DNA of 64,000 nt from Scilla litardierei (GCA_030789695.1 CM061142.1:279489043-279553042), one strand, 5' to 3'. Positions 52,387 to 64,000 are shown, counted from the first letter of the stretch. Notes: generated by a model from the sequence alone, not told the origin. A program made the numbers and translations.

Positions 52387-54991
52387 TGTTGGGAATTGGG
52401 CGTTCCCTTTGGGCACAAAAACTCTAGTCCCGTCCTAAGTCGGACGGAACATAGACAGAAAAATCATAGCAGCGGAAGAAAAACATATGTTAACTAATTA
52501 ACATGCAGTTTAAAAAACATTTTTCATTTAGCCCTAAGGTCCAAGACCCTATGCCAAGATCTATGCCGACTTGGGATGGGTCTGACCATCCCAAGAAGGA
52601 TCTAGCCTACTGCGATTAAACTAAACTAATGCTAATAAACTACTTTAACCACATACCCGGAATCTCAACCCTGGAGCAGGCGAGATGTTCCGCGCCGTCT
52701 TCCGAGCTGCTCCCGTCCCACGCCGAGCCGCTCCTTGAACCGCTCCCCGAACCGCTCCTCGAACCGCTCCGCATCCCGAGGCGATCAATCCCCGTGCCGC
52801 CGAGCCAACCAACCGCCGAAGAAAGTTTCACGCGAGTGAAACCTCCGCCAAGATTTTGGATTCAGAATCCGAACTCCTTTGTGACTTTGCTAGAGCCCGC
52901 AGGAGTAAGGTAGAAATTTAGGGAGAAGAGAAAATATTAATTTAAGCTTAGATCCGAGCGCGCTCCAACATTTACGAGAGCCGCTCAGATCTAGAGCTTG
53001 GGACGAGTTTAGAGGAAGGGGGCAGACCCCTATTTATATAGGCGGCTGACCCCTCCCCTCTACTCAATTTCCGATGTGGGACTAAAAATTAGAGTTAATT
53101 AAATCAAGTTAGTTTGCACTTCACAAAGTGCAAACTTCCGTGAATTTTAACTCACTCACCGTTGAGCTTCAGGATTGATACAACCTATCAATACGACAAG
53201 CGTTCAACGGTGAACGCATAGGAAAAAACCGTTCGTCAATCGGAGGTCGTTTGACCCTCCAATTGATTGTTCAAACATCAGCCAAGAACCCTACCAAAGC
53301 ACAACCCAGCCGTCACAAAAGCACGCAGCCCTAGGGCTGCGTGCAGCCTGCAATGCGCCAGGCGCGTGCAGCGCACGCGCCTCGAGGCGCGTGCGCTGCA
53401 CGCGCCTGCCTGGGCGCGTGCGACGCACGCGCCCAGCGCCTCAGCGCTGGGCGCGTGCGGCGCACGCGCCCAGCGGGCGCACAGGCGCCCGCGCCCGCTG
53501 GTAAGCGGGCGCGGGTCGGCGCCCGCTTCTGGCGGGTGCCCGCGCCCGCTGGAGCGGGCGCGGGTCTGCGCCCGTTCTCCAGTGGGCGCCCGCTGCGGCT
53601 GAAGCGGGCGCGGGCCTGCGCCCGCTCCCAGCGGGCGCCCGCGCCTTTTCTTTAGCTGGGTTCAGCCCACTAAGTTGGGCTGACCCATTAAGGCTTCTTT
53701 TGGCTGTTTTGGCTCTAACTTGAGCATCTGGCGTCCGATTTGGACGCCGTTTGAACCTGGGTCTAGACCGGGACATTCCCGTCTTACCCGTGAACTTTTC
53801 CTTGCGTTTATATTATTAAATATTGTATTAAACAATTTAATGCACATTTAATCGCTTTTGCATCAAATGCAAAGTAGTCCCTATCTAAGCTTAAATTATC
53901 ATATTGCATCAAATGCAATTATCTCTTCTTTTGCATCAAATGCAAATATTCTCCCTAACTAATTTCTACCTATTACTAGACGAAGCGTTGCACTCTGTGT
54001 GAGACCCTACAGCCTGACCCTTACAACAGGTTGGGCTCGAAGCCCTATACGGCAGTGACCACGAGCAGTGGTTGCCGTCCCTGCTTCAGGAATCATCATT
54101 ATGTGGTTGACTCATTGACATGAGTATTGTCGGGACCACCTGACTGTTTCCGTGATGATTTCCGCAGTTATAGTCTTTTCGTCAAAATTGTGTCGTGTAG
54201 ATCAAGTCTGGGGTACGGTCAAACTGTCAACCCCAATAACTTGACTCCGGTTAGTTTCTATCGATCTTTAGTCAACTAATGTTGGACTTCTTCCAACATA
54301 CTCTGCGCAGAGTTTTTACTAAAGACCGAACTAACTCTACGACACTAACTCCCATTGACCGGGAGAGACAAATCCTCTCTTGGTCATTACTCGCCTCGTA
54401 CGTTTCAAGTGACACCCAATCAAAAGACCTTTCGACAGGCCTTGCCTCGAAGCTAGGTCAGTTGATATGAGTGGCACCGTTCACGCACAGGTTTGTCAAA
54501 ATGACCTCAAGTCAAAAGACCAACTATCCTATCATCACTCAGAGTTATCACTGACAGATTGGTCAATATAACCATATGATAACTCTAGTGGATCGTTCAG
54601 TGAACTCATTCTAATGAGCACCTGTGTCTCGTCTTCGACTTCGCCAAGTCAAGCGATCATGAGATCATCGCCACCGCTAAACGGTGAAGACTAAGACACA
54701 ATGGTCTATCCGATGTTTTGATATCCTTGTCTTCGAAACATCTACGACCACGAACCATTTCAGACTTATGCTACAGACGGTCAAACGTTTCTCCATGATC
54801 GAGATACTTATCTCGATACCCGTTTGATCTTGCATAAAGTCTCAGGACTTTACCTAAGTTGATATCTAATGTTAACTACAATACAATATAACTTAGATAA
54901 ATTATTACCAAACAGCTTACTGTTATTTCGAACAAGATGTTTGTGCTATTCACACAGGAATAAATGGCCTTGAGGGCATCATATTCCTACA
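52387..54991 (-). repeat. 5' LTR of derivative D (2605 bp)
   Basis: Single copy of the 175-bp segment, but a 37-bp longer GC array (53321-53650) than the partner. TATA box at about 53029-53042. Followed by TSD GATTC. Confidence 0.94.
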
Positions 54992-54996
54992 GATTC
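54992..54996. repeat. Target-site duplication of D, right copy (GATTC)
   Basis: Matches 45449-45453; Athila B pol resumes with CACAAGCCAAGTAG. Confidence 0.95.
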
Positions 54997-57208
54997 CACA
55001 AGCCAAGTAGTTGACGAAGTCCGCGTACCAAGGTACTTCACCGGTCCTTATGGCATATAGCCTCTCATCCACGAATGTGTCGTCGATAGGCAAACTTTCG
55101 TCCTCCTTGTCGCGAATGAGCCTAGATAAATGATCCGCCACGACATTGTCCGTACCCTTCTTGTCTCTGATCTCTAAGTCGAACTCTTGCAACAAGAGTA
55201 TCCACCTAATCAACCGAGGTTTGGCCTCCTTCTTGTTTAAAAGATACTTCAATGCCGCATGGTCGGTGTGGACAATAACCTTGGACCCAAGGAGGTAAGA
55301 GCGAAACTTCTCTATGGAATAGACGACCGCTAGAAGCTCTTTCTCGGTAGTTGTGTAGTTTTTCTGCGCGTCATCCAATGTCTTGCTCGCATAGTATATC
55401 GCATGAAGCTTCTTATCTTTTCTTTGTCCCAATACCGCTCCAATGGCTTGGTCGCTAGCATCACACATTAGCTCAAAAGGAAGGCTCCAATCCGGCGGTT
55501 GTATGATGGGCGCGGAGACTAGTGCTTCTTTCAAGGCGTTGAAGGCTTGTAAGCATTCACCTGAAAAAATAAAAGGAATATCTTTAGCGAGCAAAGAAGT
55601 AAGTGGTCGGGCAATCGAGGCAAAATCCTTTATGAAGCGGCGGTAAAACCCCGCGTGACCAAGGAAGCCTCTAATGCCCTTGACATTAATAGGAGGAGGG
55701 AGTTTCTCGATTACCTCAATCTTTGCTTTATCTACCTCAATTCCTCTCGAGGAGACAAGATGTCCGAGAACTATACCTTCCGTAACCATGAAGTGACACT
55801 TCTCCCAATTGAGAGTGAGATTGTTTTGTTGGCACCTTTTTAGGACTTTAGTAAGATTTTCCAAACAAGAGTCAAACTCACTTCCATAAACCGAGAAGTC
55901 ATCCATAAAAACTTCCATAATATTTTCAATGTAATCGGAGAATATGGACGTCATACACCTCTGAAAGGTAGCGGGAGCATTACAAAGGCCAAACGGCATC
56001 CTGCGGTAGGCATAGGTGCCATAGGGACAAGTGAAAGTTGTCTTCTCTTGGTCATCTTCATGCAAAGGGATTTGGAAGAATCCCGAATACCCATCTAGAT
56101 AGCAAAAGTATTTATGTTTTGCAAGTCGTTCAAGCATTTGATCAATGAAGGGCTATGGGTAATGGTCCTTTCGGGTAGCTTTATTGAGTTTCCTATAGTC
56201 AATGCACATTCGCCATCCCGTGACGGTGCGCGTAGATATGGGCTCACCTTTTTCGTTTTTTATGACAGTCATCCCCCCTTTCTTGGGGACGACGTGAACG
56301 GGGCTAACCCATCTACTATCTGAGATAGGATAAATTATACCTGCTTCTAGCAATTTTAGGATTTCCTTTTTAACCACCTCCTTCATGTTCGGGTTTAACC
56401 GCCTTTGAGGCTCTATGGAGGTGGCGTCGGTATCCTCCAAATGGATCCTATGCGTGCAAAGCCTAGGGCTTATCCCTTTTAGATCGGAGATAGTGTATCC
56501 CAAGACATCTTTGTGGCTCCTAAGAACGTCTAGGAGTTTTTCAAGTTGGTCTGGCGTGAGGTGGGAGTTTACTATCACCGGGAAAGTTAATTTGTTATCC
56601 AAAAAGGCGTACCTTAGATTCGGAGGTAATTGTTTAAGTTCTACCTGAAGAGGCGCCTCTCCTTCTACTTCATCGGCTTGCATGAGTTCGGCTTCTTCCT
56701 TGTCGGCTGGGTCTAGCTCGTGTTCAGGTGGCACGCTCTCTTGTGAAGAGTCACACTCACTACTTAGTGAGGACAATGCATCGAAATAGGCGTGCTCCGC
56801 TTCTGTGCTAGCATCGTCAGAGTTTTCAATCGGGTCCGGTTCATTCCTGGAATCAAGAAACACATCAGACGATTCATAGAAGCAAGAGTAAGTGTCATGG
56901 GGTGTAACTCCCTGAACGTTGATTTGCTCTGAAGATCCTTCCGAAGTATACTGATCCTCGACACTTGTTCCACCTTCTTCGAAATATAATTTGTCGTCGA
57001 TCACGTCAACTCTGACATTGCCCCCGATAGTCCCCTCCGGGGAGATCTGGTCCATCACGAAACTAGCAAACAGCTGTTCGTCGGGGTCCTTGACATCGAT
57101 AGCGAAAGCTCCGGTAGCGTGGACCTCGTCGACAAGCTCCTTAAGGAGGTCTGTGAAGGAGTCATAATCTTCCTGACTGAGTCCTATCGTTGACATTGCA
57201 TCCTCCAT
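54997..57208 (-). pseudogene. pol: Athila B pol, N-terminal and RT-RNase H portion
   Basis: Opens at ATG 57206-57208 (MEDAMSTIGL), 117 bp from the primer site, with the same ~270-residue acidic N-terminal segment as copy A (FVMDQISPEGTIGG near 57060). RT follows ([22 protein letters not shown] near 55890) and RNase H ([16 protein letters not shown]). One stop, TAG at about 56153 in HYP-L-PFID, where a TTG codon would be expected. The reading frame ends where element D inserted after NYLACGI. No gag or aspartic-protease motif precedes RT. Confidence 0.93.
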
Positions 57209-57324
57209 TCTTCCTGCAAAGACCTTATGCAAAATACAAGGAGAATGTGCGAACAAAAGAAAGTAAAGAAGGAGAGAAAGAAGAAGTAACCGGGTGGTAT
57301 ATGACGAACACCGTCTAAACGCAC

Positions 57325-57342
57325 TCCCCGGCAACGGCGCCA
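57325..57342 (-). other. Primer-binding site (tRNA-Asp) of Athila B
   Basis: + strand TCCCCGGCAACGGCGCCA equals the 3' end of plant tRNA-Asp; six bases from the 5' LTR. Confidence 0.92.
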
Positions 57343-57704
57343 AAAACTTGATCGCTCCGGGATGTGACCCAAAGAACAGTTGTAGTTTTACCGCAAGCGC
57401 ACGGTATAGCGGCAAGCGGGTTATCGAACACAGGGAGGACGAATGACCGTGCTTGTTCAAATCAACCTGGCTATTCAAGAGAGAAATTTGCCTTTGGCGA
57501 TCCTGTCACAATCGTCAGACAAAAATGCGGAAATATCAAATCAAATAAAGAACGTCTAGGGAATGGGGAATCCCCGCTACTCACCTTATTTCATAAATGC
57601 GGTTTATCGGTATCAAAATTGCTTGAATGAGAATTTGGATGAACTAGTTGCAATTGAATGTAGAACCAAGCTCACGCTCTCGCGCTGTTGCCGGTCTATA
57701 GCTA

Positions 57705-58009
57705 TCCTAGGGTAGGGTCCAATCTCTTGCAAACCCTAGCCTAGGAAAGCTAGCATTAGGATTAACATCATCGTCCAATCGCGCACCGAGCCCAATCTCT
57801 TGCAAACTCGGTCCACGACCTAGATTGGGATAGTTCCTACCCGTCCAATCTCTTGCAAACGAGTATCGGCATGGAATTGCAACCGGAAATCCTAGTATCG
57901 GTCCAATCTCTTGCAAACCGATACTTCGAAAATCCGACTCCAACCCAATTCGGATTTCTAGGGCTTCCTATCAAATTGGGATCCAATCTCTTGCAAATCC
58001 CAATTGATA
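57705..58009 (-). repeat. Five constant-loop stem-loops (Athila B 5' LTR)
   Basis: Same five units as 37021-37325, all with loop CCAATCTCTTGCAA; hairpin 1 starts at 57705 and hairpin 5 ends at 58009. Confidence 0.92.
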
Positions 58010-58489
58010 TGAATACCTAGCCATCCGTAGTAAATTGATCCCAATCTAATCCTTAATAACAATTCTAGCACAATTTCTACCAATTCATCACAAATATGAA
58101 AATGGGCTTGTAGGGTTCATCCCCACGCCCCAAGACGTGGAGACTACTCACAATTCATAGCAAGATCACAAAAATAATCAATGAAATAAGCGATAGAATT
58201 CATCACAATATTGAGATATGCAATAAAAATAGAATTTTTAAGGAAAAGAGATGCAAACCAATGGAGTTCTTCAATTAATCCAACAAAATTCCAATCTTTG
58301 TCTTCTCTCCAATCACAAGAATAAAGCTAAAAACTAATCTAAAAAGCTGCAAAAAATCTAAGAGAGAGGCTCTCCAAACTAGGGTAAAAACAGGGTTTAA
58401 ATAGCCCTCAAAATCGTCCAAAAACTGTGACCAAAATACCCCTGCGCAGCCTGTTTTCCGCAATTTTCGCTACAGGCAGCGCGTCGCAC

Positions 58490-58875
58490 TCGGCCGAGTG
58501 ACAAAAGTCGCTCGGCCGAGTGAGAAACCCTGTAATTTTCCAGTAAGTCGGGGCCTTCAGGGGTCTCTACTTCGGGGGCGGCTCGGCCGAGTGAGTTGTC
58601 GTCACTCGGCCGATGGCTTCATTGTACTCGGGCGGACGGGATTAACCACTCGGTCGAGTGGGTCTTCTGAAGTTCAGGCAGCCGAAAAACAGTAACTTGG
58701 ATGTTTTGGAAGGGCTTCGTCTGGGCGCCACTCGGGCGGACGGGGTCTCGTCACTCGGCCGATGTGGTCTTCGGTGCTCGGCCGAGTGCACACATAAATC
58801 ATGTCTGTTCTGGTCGGCCGAGCAGTGTCTCGCTGGTCGGCTGAGTGGCTCCTCCACTCGGCCGAGTGGGACACA
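58490..58875. repeat. CACTCGGCCGAGTG palindrome array, Athila B 5' LTR
   Basis: About nine units. Several sites that differ from the 3' LTR are single C/T or G/A changes inside the palindromes. Confidence 0.9.
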
Positions 58876-59163
58876 AAAAATGCCCAATCTGCTTGTTTTG
58901 GCCTCCTCGTCGCTCCTGCGACGTCCGTTCTTCTTCCGCTCCTCTCCAACAGCAAAATACCCCTCGGGGAGGTCGTTGGTGACCGTCTAGAGTAAGCGCA
59001 TCTCGAGATCACTCCAAATCGCACCAAATCACCTGAAATGCGACAAAAACAACAAATCGTGAAAAGCATCGCAATATCGTCGATATATCGTGAAAAACAT
59101 GATTTGGGCGATCTAAATGGCATGCAAACATGCGGGAAAAAGGTGTAAAATAGGGAGTGATCA

Positions 59164-59168
59164 GCCAC
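59164..59168. repeat. Target-site duplication of Athila B, right copy (GCCAC)
   Basis: Matches 36660-36664. Confidence 0.95.
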
Positions 59169-59931
59169 TCCCAATGCCTCCCTTTCATCACCCACCATGT
59201 CACCCTCCGTTGGCGAGCACTTGATAAGTCCCACCACCCATGTCACCTCTGACGAACGAACCGGACAAAAGCACAACACTGATCAATCATGGTCGCCACT
59301 GCCAACTCCTCCCTTTCATCACCTGCCATGTCACCCCTCCCCCCACCGACGAGCACCTGATATGTCCCACCACCCACGTCGCCCCTGACGAACAGACCGA
59401 GCAAAAGGATAACACTGATCAATCCATGGGTGCCACTGCCAACTCCTCCCTTTTATCCCCAGCCATGTCACCCCCCGTCGGTGAGCACCTGAGAAGTCCC
59501 ACCACTTATGTCGCCTCTGACGAATGGACTGAGCAAAAGGACAACACTGATCAAGCCATGTGAGTCACTGCCAACTCCTCCATTTTTATCATCCGCCAAG
59601 TCAACCCCTGTCGGCGAGCACATGACAAGTCACACCACCCATGTCACATCCGACGAACGGACCAAGCAAAAGGGCATTGCGGATCAATCCATGGGCACCA
59701 CTACCAACTCCTCCCTTTCATCACCATCCATGCCACCCTCTGTCGGTGAGCACCTGACAAATCCCATCACCCACATTACATCCGAACTCTCCATCGACAT
59801 TCATGACTCATCGACTTCCTCTTCCGACAATTCCTCACCACCACTATCACCTCCTGCTGGTCCTCCCGTAACACTGCCACAACCGCCATCACCTCCTCTG
59901 TCGATTAAGGCATCGAATAAGTGTTGGGGTT
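59169..59931 (+). pseudogene. Repeat unit copy 2, 3' part (44-residue repeats)
   Basis: Continues 36443-36664. GATCAATC phrases at 59281, 59417, 59549 and 59682 give spacings of 136, 132 and 133 bp. The + strand translation repeats MSPPVGEHLRSPTTYVASDE and ends with the same Ser/Pro tail as copy 1 (STSSSDNSSPPLSPPAGPP). A stop and frame changes near 59563 show decay. Interrupted at 59931, within CGAATAAG, by element C, exactly where copy 1 has the candidate intron donor. Confidence 0.5.
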
Positions 59932-62424
59932 TTGGCGGACCCCCAGAGCTCGGATCCGTATCCGTCCTAAGTCGGACGGACCACGGAGGCACATAGGCGC
60001 AGCGGAAAACCAGAAATCTTAATTTCTACACTAGCTAAACAATTTAGCTAGGCTCTGGGGAACCAGAACCCAGCCCGATCTATGCCGACTTGGAGTGGGT
60101 CTGACCACTCCAAGAAGGATCTACACTAAGCGACTAATTAAAATTACGCTAAAACGCTTAACCACATACCCGGAATCTTGGCCCTGGAGCAGGCAAGATG
60201 TACCGCACCGTCTTGAGAAGCTCCTCGTAACCGAGCCGCGTTGACCCGATCTCCCTGAGCCGCCTCGCACCCTCGCACCGATCCGCCCGAGCCGCTTTCG
60301 CCTCCGAGCCGATCACACGTGGTAGAAAGTTTCACTTGAGAAGAAACCCGCGTCTTAGACGTCCGGATCGGATCCAAACCCCTTTCGTAGTCGTGCTAGG
60401 ACTACTCTAGAGAATAGGAAAGTAGAGAGAGAGATTTAGTCGCGGACCGAGCTTGCTCAATAATTTGGAGCTACCCGATCGTTGACTGGTGTGTTTTTCA
60501 ACGAGGAGAGTGCACCCCTATTTATATAGGGAGTGAGCACTCAACATCTCGTTGCGGGCAATGTGGGACAATTCCCATGAAGAGAAAAACAATTAAGCCA
60601 TTTGGCTTAATTTCAATTTTAAAGTTAGCCTTTCACAAAGTCAAACTTTAACGAATTAATTCTCCTCATATACTAAACTTCAGACACCAAACAAGCTATC
60701 AATCAGAAGAGCTTGGAATGGTGAACGCGTAGGAACTGACGGCGACGAATTTCGACTTCGTTTGACCTCTCAAACAATTGCTCAAAGTTTAGCAATTTCT
60801 CAAAATTCGTAGCCGTCATTAGGGTTTCAAAAAACCCTAATTGACTTAAGTTGCGGGCGCGCCCGCTAGACTTCGCGGGCGCGCCCGCCCAAGGGGGGAA
60901 GGGCGGGCCACCCGCCCGCTGCAAGCAGCGGGCCGCGCCCGCTGCACAAGCGGGCGTGGGCCTGCTGTGCAGCGGGCTGCGCCCGCTTGCAGCGGGCGCT
61001 GGCCCGCTGCGTGCAGCGGGCCACGCCCGCTGATGCAGCGGGCCACGCCCACTGATGCAGCGGGCGACCACCCGCTGCACACAGCGGGCCATGCCCGCTG
61101 CTGCAGCGGGCCGCGCCCGTTTTGCCCTTGCACATGGGCCTCTTGGCCCGGTGGGTCTAACCCACTTCCCCTTGAACTCTTTCTGCGTTTCTGGGCTCGT
61201 TTGAGCTCCGATTTGGACACGGTTTGAACCTGTGTTTAGACCGGGACGATCCCGTCATCCAGGTAACCCTTTCCAACAAGTTTGTTCCTACTAAATTCGT
61301 CGTAACTAATTTACAACATGTTTAGTTAAAGTTAGCATCTAATGCAACGTTATGTCCCTATTGCTATTGCGACTAACTTTCACAACTTAACTTGTGAATA
61401 TCATCAAATGACATTTCTCTCTATTCTATATTCCTATTACTAAGACACGAGTACTACTCGGTGTGAGACCCTACAGCCTGACCTTACTACAGGTTGGGGG
61501 TCGAAACCCCTAGACGACGGTCACTACGAGCAGTAGTTGTCGTCCCTGTTTCAGAGTCATCATAACGTGATCGACCCTTTGACAAAAGTATCATAGGGTT
61601 TGCATTGGCTGTGTCAGTGATGAATTCCGTTAGCTAAAATCCCTTCGTCAAGACTGTGTTTGATGTTGGCCTAGGGTATGGTTTTCTGTCAACCCCATTA
61701 GACAACATTGGTCAGTATACGGCGGTCTTTATTGTATACACGTTGTACTACTTGCAACGTACCCCGGCCGAGGATTAACATAAAGACCATACTGAGCCTA
61801 TAACACTAACTTCCCTTTAATGGAAGTGACGAATCCCTTCTTAGTCACTTACTCACCTAGAGAGCTTCTGGTGCAACCCAACCTAAGATCTTTCATCAGG
61901 ACTGGTCCTCGAAGCTAGATCATGGGTCTAAGCTACACCGTCCGTTCACAGGTTTATACAGATGACTTCAGGTCTTAAGGATCAACTAACCTATCATCAC
62001 CCTAGAGTTATTGAAGACAGATCATTAAAGTTAACCATTTAATAACTCTAACTTGGTCGTTCAGTGAACTCATTCTCCAATGAGCACCTGTGTCTCGTCT
62101 CCGACTTCAGCAAGTCGAATGACTATGAGATCATCATTACCCGAAGGTAAGACGAAGACACAGTGATCTATCCGATGTGTCGATATCCAGTTCTCGACAC
62201 ATCTATGATCACGAACCGTTTTAGACTTACGTTTCTATTCGGTCTCTTACTTACTCATAATCGAGATCTCATCTAGATATGTAAGGACCTAACTCTAAGT
62301 CTATGGATATTATCCAAGTATATTAATACAAACGATTTTATACTTAGAATAATACGTACCATATACGGTATGAACAAGACGTATAATCAAGATAAATTGC
62401 CTTATGGGCATATATCTTCCTACA
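59932..62424 (-). repeat. 3' LTR of copia derivative C (2493 bp)
   Basis: TGTTGGGGTTTTGG...CTTCCTACA. TATA box CCTATATAAATAGGG (minus strand) at 60516-60530; GC palindrome array at 60853-61130. Open frames on both strands in the GC block are compositional. Confidence 0.9.
60853..61130. repeat. CAGCGGGC/GCCCGCTG palindrome array, element C LTR
   Basis: Around ten units of ~20-28 bp such as GCAGCGGGCCACGCCCGCTG. Different words from the D array but the same position relative to the TATA box. Confidence 0.9.
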
Positions 62425-63666
62425 TCTCCCACTTGCACTTAGGCTATTTATCTCGGTATCTCATGCCGTTATAGCATATCAGTCACTTTGACATTTGATA
62501 TGGCAAACCTAAGAATGGTTCTACTAATAAGTATCTACAACGAATTTTAATGGATTGAAATTACATCTCTTGATCACACAGGGTTGATCCTTTGGAAAAA
62601 TGATCTGGATCAATTTTCCTAACTTTGTATAGCTAACAGTTAGCTTATACTATTTAGATGTGGGGTCTTACATTTCCGTAAGTCAGTTCTAGCTCACTCC
62701 ACTTTATTGTGTCAATATGTCAAGTACACATTTGACGCCCTAAGTCTCTATATATATACTATTAAATCAAAACAGTTTTGACTTAATGATTTATATAGAA
62801 GATTCATTAAAGTGAAAAATCCTTTTTACTTAGTCCGAAAAACGGAACTAAGTATTTGAGCTCGCTCCCACTGACTTTAAGAATTACCTGGTCAAATTTC
62901 TTTAACATAATATCTAAATCATATTTAGGTTTATGTGCAAAATATAACCATTTGGTAAGTGCCTTAGATGGAATGCACAAGTGTCAGATTCGGTTTGACG
63001 AATGAGTCAAGTCAAGATCGTTTTAAGGAAACTTGACATTGACTCGTTCAATCAAAACGTCCTACACTGTACTTATTCTTTTAACCACATTTAGTATTAA
63101 CTCTTTTAATAACTAAATGCAGTTAATCACGAGTTAATATTGATATGCGTATTTATTGTGATTGCACACAATTTATACGCCCCCTGGAACATATACTTAA
63201 CTACTGATTGACTTCAGACATTTAGTCAGCTTCAAAATCAATATTATCGAAGCTATACATCATTATTCGAAAATATACGCATCCATCACAGAAAAGTCAC
63301 ATCCACAGAATTTGAGCCAATTCACTTTCAATTGCAACAATCGAGACATTCATTCCAAAACAACGGGTTCATAAAAGGAACCTTAATTTGTTTATCAAAA
63401 AATAAACTTTGAGTGCAAAGCACTCATTCATTGTTTTCGATCCTTAAAGATGATACATTTTATTCAAATAAGAAAAATATCATCTCCATCACGATCAGCG
63501 TCTCCAGAAGTCTTTGAGCGGTCCCAGCAGCAACTGTTGCTTTAATTGCCGACCGATCTCCGTGCTTCTTTAATCTCCAGTTCTTATCAGCCACCTGTAT
63601 ACAGTACACAGATGTCTATAAGTATCTCATACTATATGAATGGAAATGATTGCATTTAATTGAATT
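62425..63666 (-). other. Element C interior between 3' LTR and gag remnant
   Basis: Polypurine tract at the left edge, then AT-rich sequence without a conserved frame. No RT, IN or protease motif is visible. Confidence 0.6.
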
Positions 63667-64000
63667 TTAATTTGTACCTGAGGTAGAGGCATCAGTATGC
63701 CCCTTCTTCTTCTCTGCAAGATAGATCTTGCAGTTCCTCTTCCAGTGGCCAATCTTGTGGCAATGGAAGCACTCAGATTTCGACGGGGCCCCTTTGTTCT
63801 TTTTCTTCCCATTCTTAGCCTTCGCAGGTTGTGGGACCTGCCTCTTCTTCCCTTTGCCTTTCGGCTGGTCGGAAGTAGCAGAGCCAACAACCAGTGCAGC
63901 CGGCTTCTTATGAATCTCCTCAAACTGCCGGAGCATATTGAGGAGACCCGGAAGATCCGTCTCAAGGCTGTTCATTATAAAGCCAGTTATAAAAGTCTTG
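63667..64000 (-). pseudogene. gag: Copia Gag C-terminus with zinc knuckle (continues beyond window)
   Basis: The minus-strand frame is open from the window edge (TFITGFIMNSLETDLPG) to TAA at 63667-63669. It has a Lys-rich stretch (KGKGKKR) and a CCHC knuckle CFHCHKIGHWKRNC, then a KKKGHTDASTSGTN end. In related copia polyproteins the frame continues from here into protease; here it stops, so only a gag remnant or gag-only product is possible. Confidence 0.85.

Larger units (their letters stand above)
45454..54991 (-). mobile_element. Non-coding copia derivative D (LARD-like)
   Basis: LTRs of 2743 bp (45454-48196) and 2605 bp (52387-54991), TSD GATTC, an iMet-type primer site (52374-52385) and a polypurine tract (48197-48212). 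The 4.2-kb interior has no frame longer than about 90 codons, but near 48275-48305 the minus strand still reads a copia ADPLTK(...)PHDVGK motif, so it is a decayed copia pol. The LTRs differ by only a few substitutions plus two length changes, so the coding-dead element transposed recently, presumably using another element's proteins. Confidence 0.93.
36665..59163 (-). mobile_element. Athila-type element B with nested copia derivative
   Basis: Both LTRs are 1815 bp and differ at about 20 sites by eye (about 1%). TSD is GCCAC. The internal layout is the same as Athila A: tRNA-Asp primer site, gag-less pol, internal palindrome array with TATA box, Athila ORF-1-like ORF, long 3' UTR, polypurine tract. 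It is interrupted between RNase H and integrase by the copia derivative at 45454-54991; without that it is about 13 kb. Confidence 0.96.
57349..59163 (-). repeat. 5' LTR of Athila B (1815 bp)
   Basis: Pairs with 36665-38479. Contains the hairpin array 57705-58009, the TATA box near 58394-58404 and the palindrome array 58490-58875. Confidence 0.96.
59932..64000 (-). mobile_element. Copia derivative C, extends beyond window
   Basis: 3' LTR at 59932-62424, preceded by ATAAG (59927-59931), the presumed TSD. The interior begins with a polypurine tract (TCTCCCACTTGCACTT on the + strand) like that of D. Only about 1.2 kb separates the 3' LTR from a gag C-terminus at 63667-63975, so pol has been deleted or has decayed. 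C and D share LTR blocks and the polypurine tract, so they are related families. Confidence 0.88.

Noticed and set aside
56153..57478. Treating the 441-codon ORF from 57478 as the true pol start
   Set aside because: The first 90 codons lie in the LTR and across the primer site; the ATG at 57208, shared with Athila A (32462), is the credible start.

Overview
This window is gene-poor plant heterochromatin: at least seven LTR retrotransposons or parts of them, stacked inside one another, with only about 2.1 kb of other DNA. Primer sites complementary to plant initiator-Met and Asp tRNAs, an Athila-type Ty3/gypsy polymerase, a chromodomain-tailed gypsy polymerase and plant-type Ty1/copia polyproteins point to a flowering plant with a repeat-rich genome. 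The species cannot be named from this sequence. No rRNA, tRNA or ordinary single-copy gene was recognised. Every element with visible polarity lies on the minus strand.

Left half. A Tekay/Del-like gypsy element is cut by the left edge (1-2584, with its 5' LTR at 80-2584). It sits in an element primed by tRNA-iMet (Sirevirus-like copia, tentative), whose 5' LTR runs 2608-3547 and resumes at 34482-35339. That LTR is split by Athila copy A (3548-34476, TSD ACAAT). Athila A was itself hit twice: by a copia element with an intact 1354-codon polyprotein (3563-11769, TSD CGGGG) inside its 3' LTR, and by a complete Tekay-like element (18910-28569, TSD GTCTT) just downstream of its integrase domain.

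Right half. Residues 35340-36664 and 59169-59931 are two tandem copies of an unrecognised ~1.1 kb unit built of ~132-bp (44-codon) repeats. Athila copy B (36665-59163, TSD GCCAC) interrupts the second copy. Athila B carries a nested non-coding copia derivative (45454-54991, TSD GATTC). A related copia derivative (59932 to the window end) follows, with a gag fragment at the edge.

Points that stand out. (1) Each Athila LTR carries five hairpins in its presumed RNA leader that share one 14-nt loop but have different, self-complementary stems; one stem shows a compensatory change between families A and B. (2) Both Athila copies lack a recognisable gag and protease but keep RT-RNase H-IN and an Athila ORF-1-like 3' ORF. 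That ORF is preceded by a second copy of the LTR's palindrome array plus a TATA box, which looks like an internal promoter. (3) The Tekay-like element has a 113-nt GT-AG intron-like segment exactly between gag and protease. (4) All six LTR families have their own inverted-repeat module just upstream of the TATA box. The evidence is the sequence itself; clade names come from family knowledge, and functions for the hairpins, internal promoter and intron are inference.
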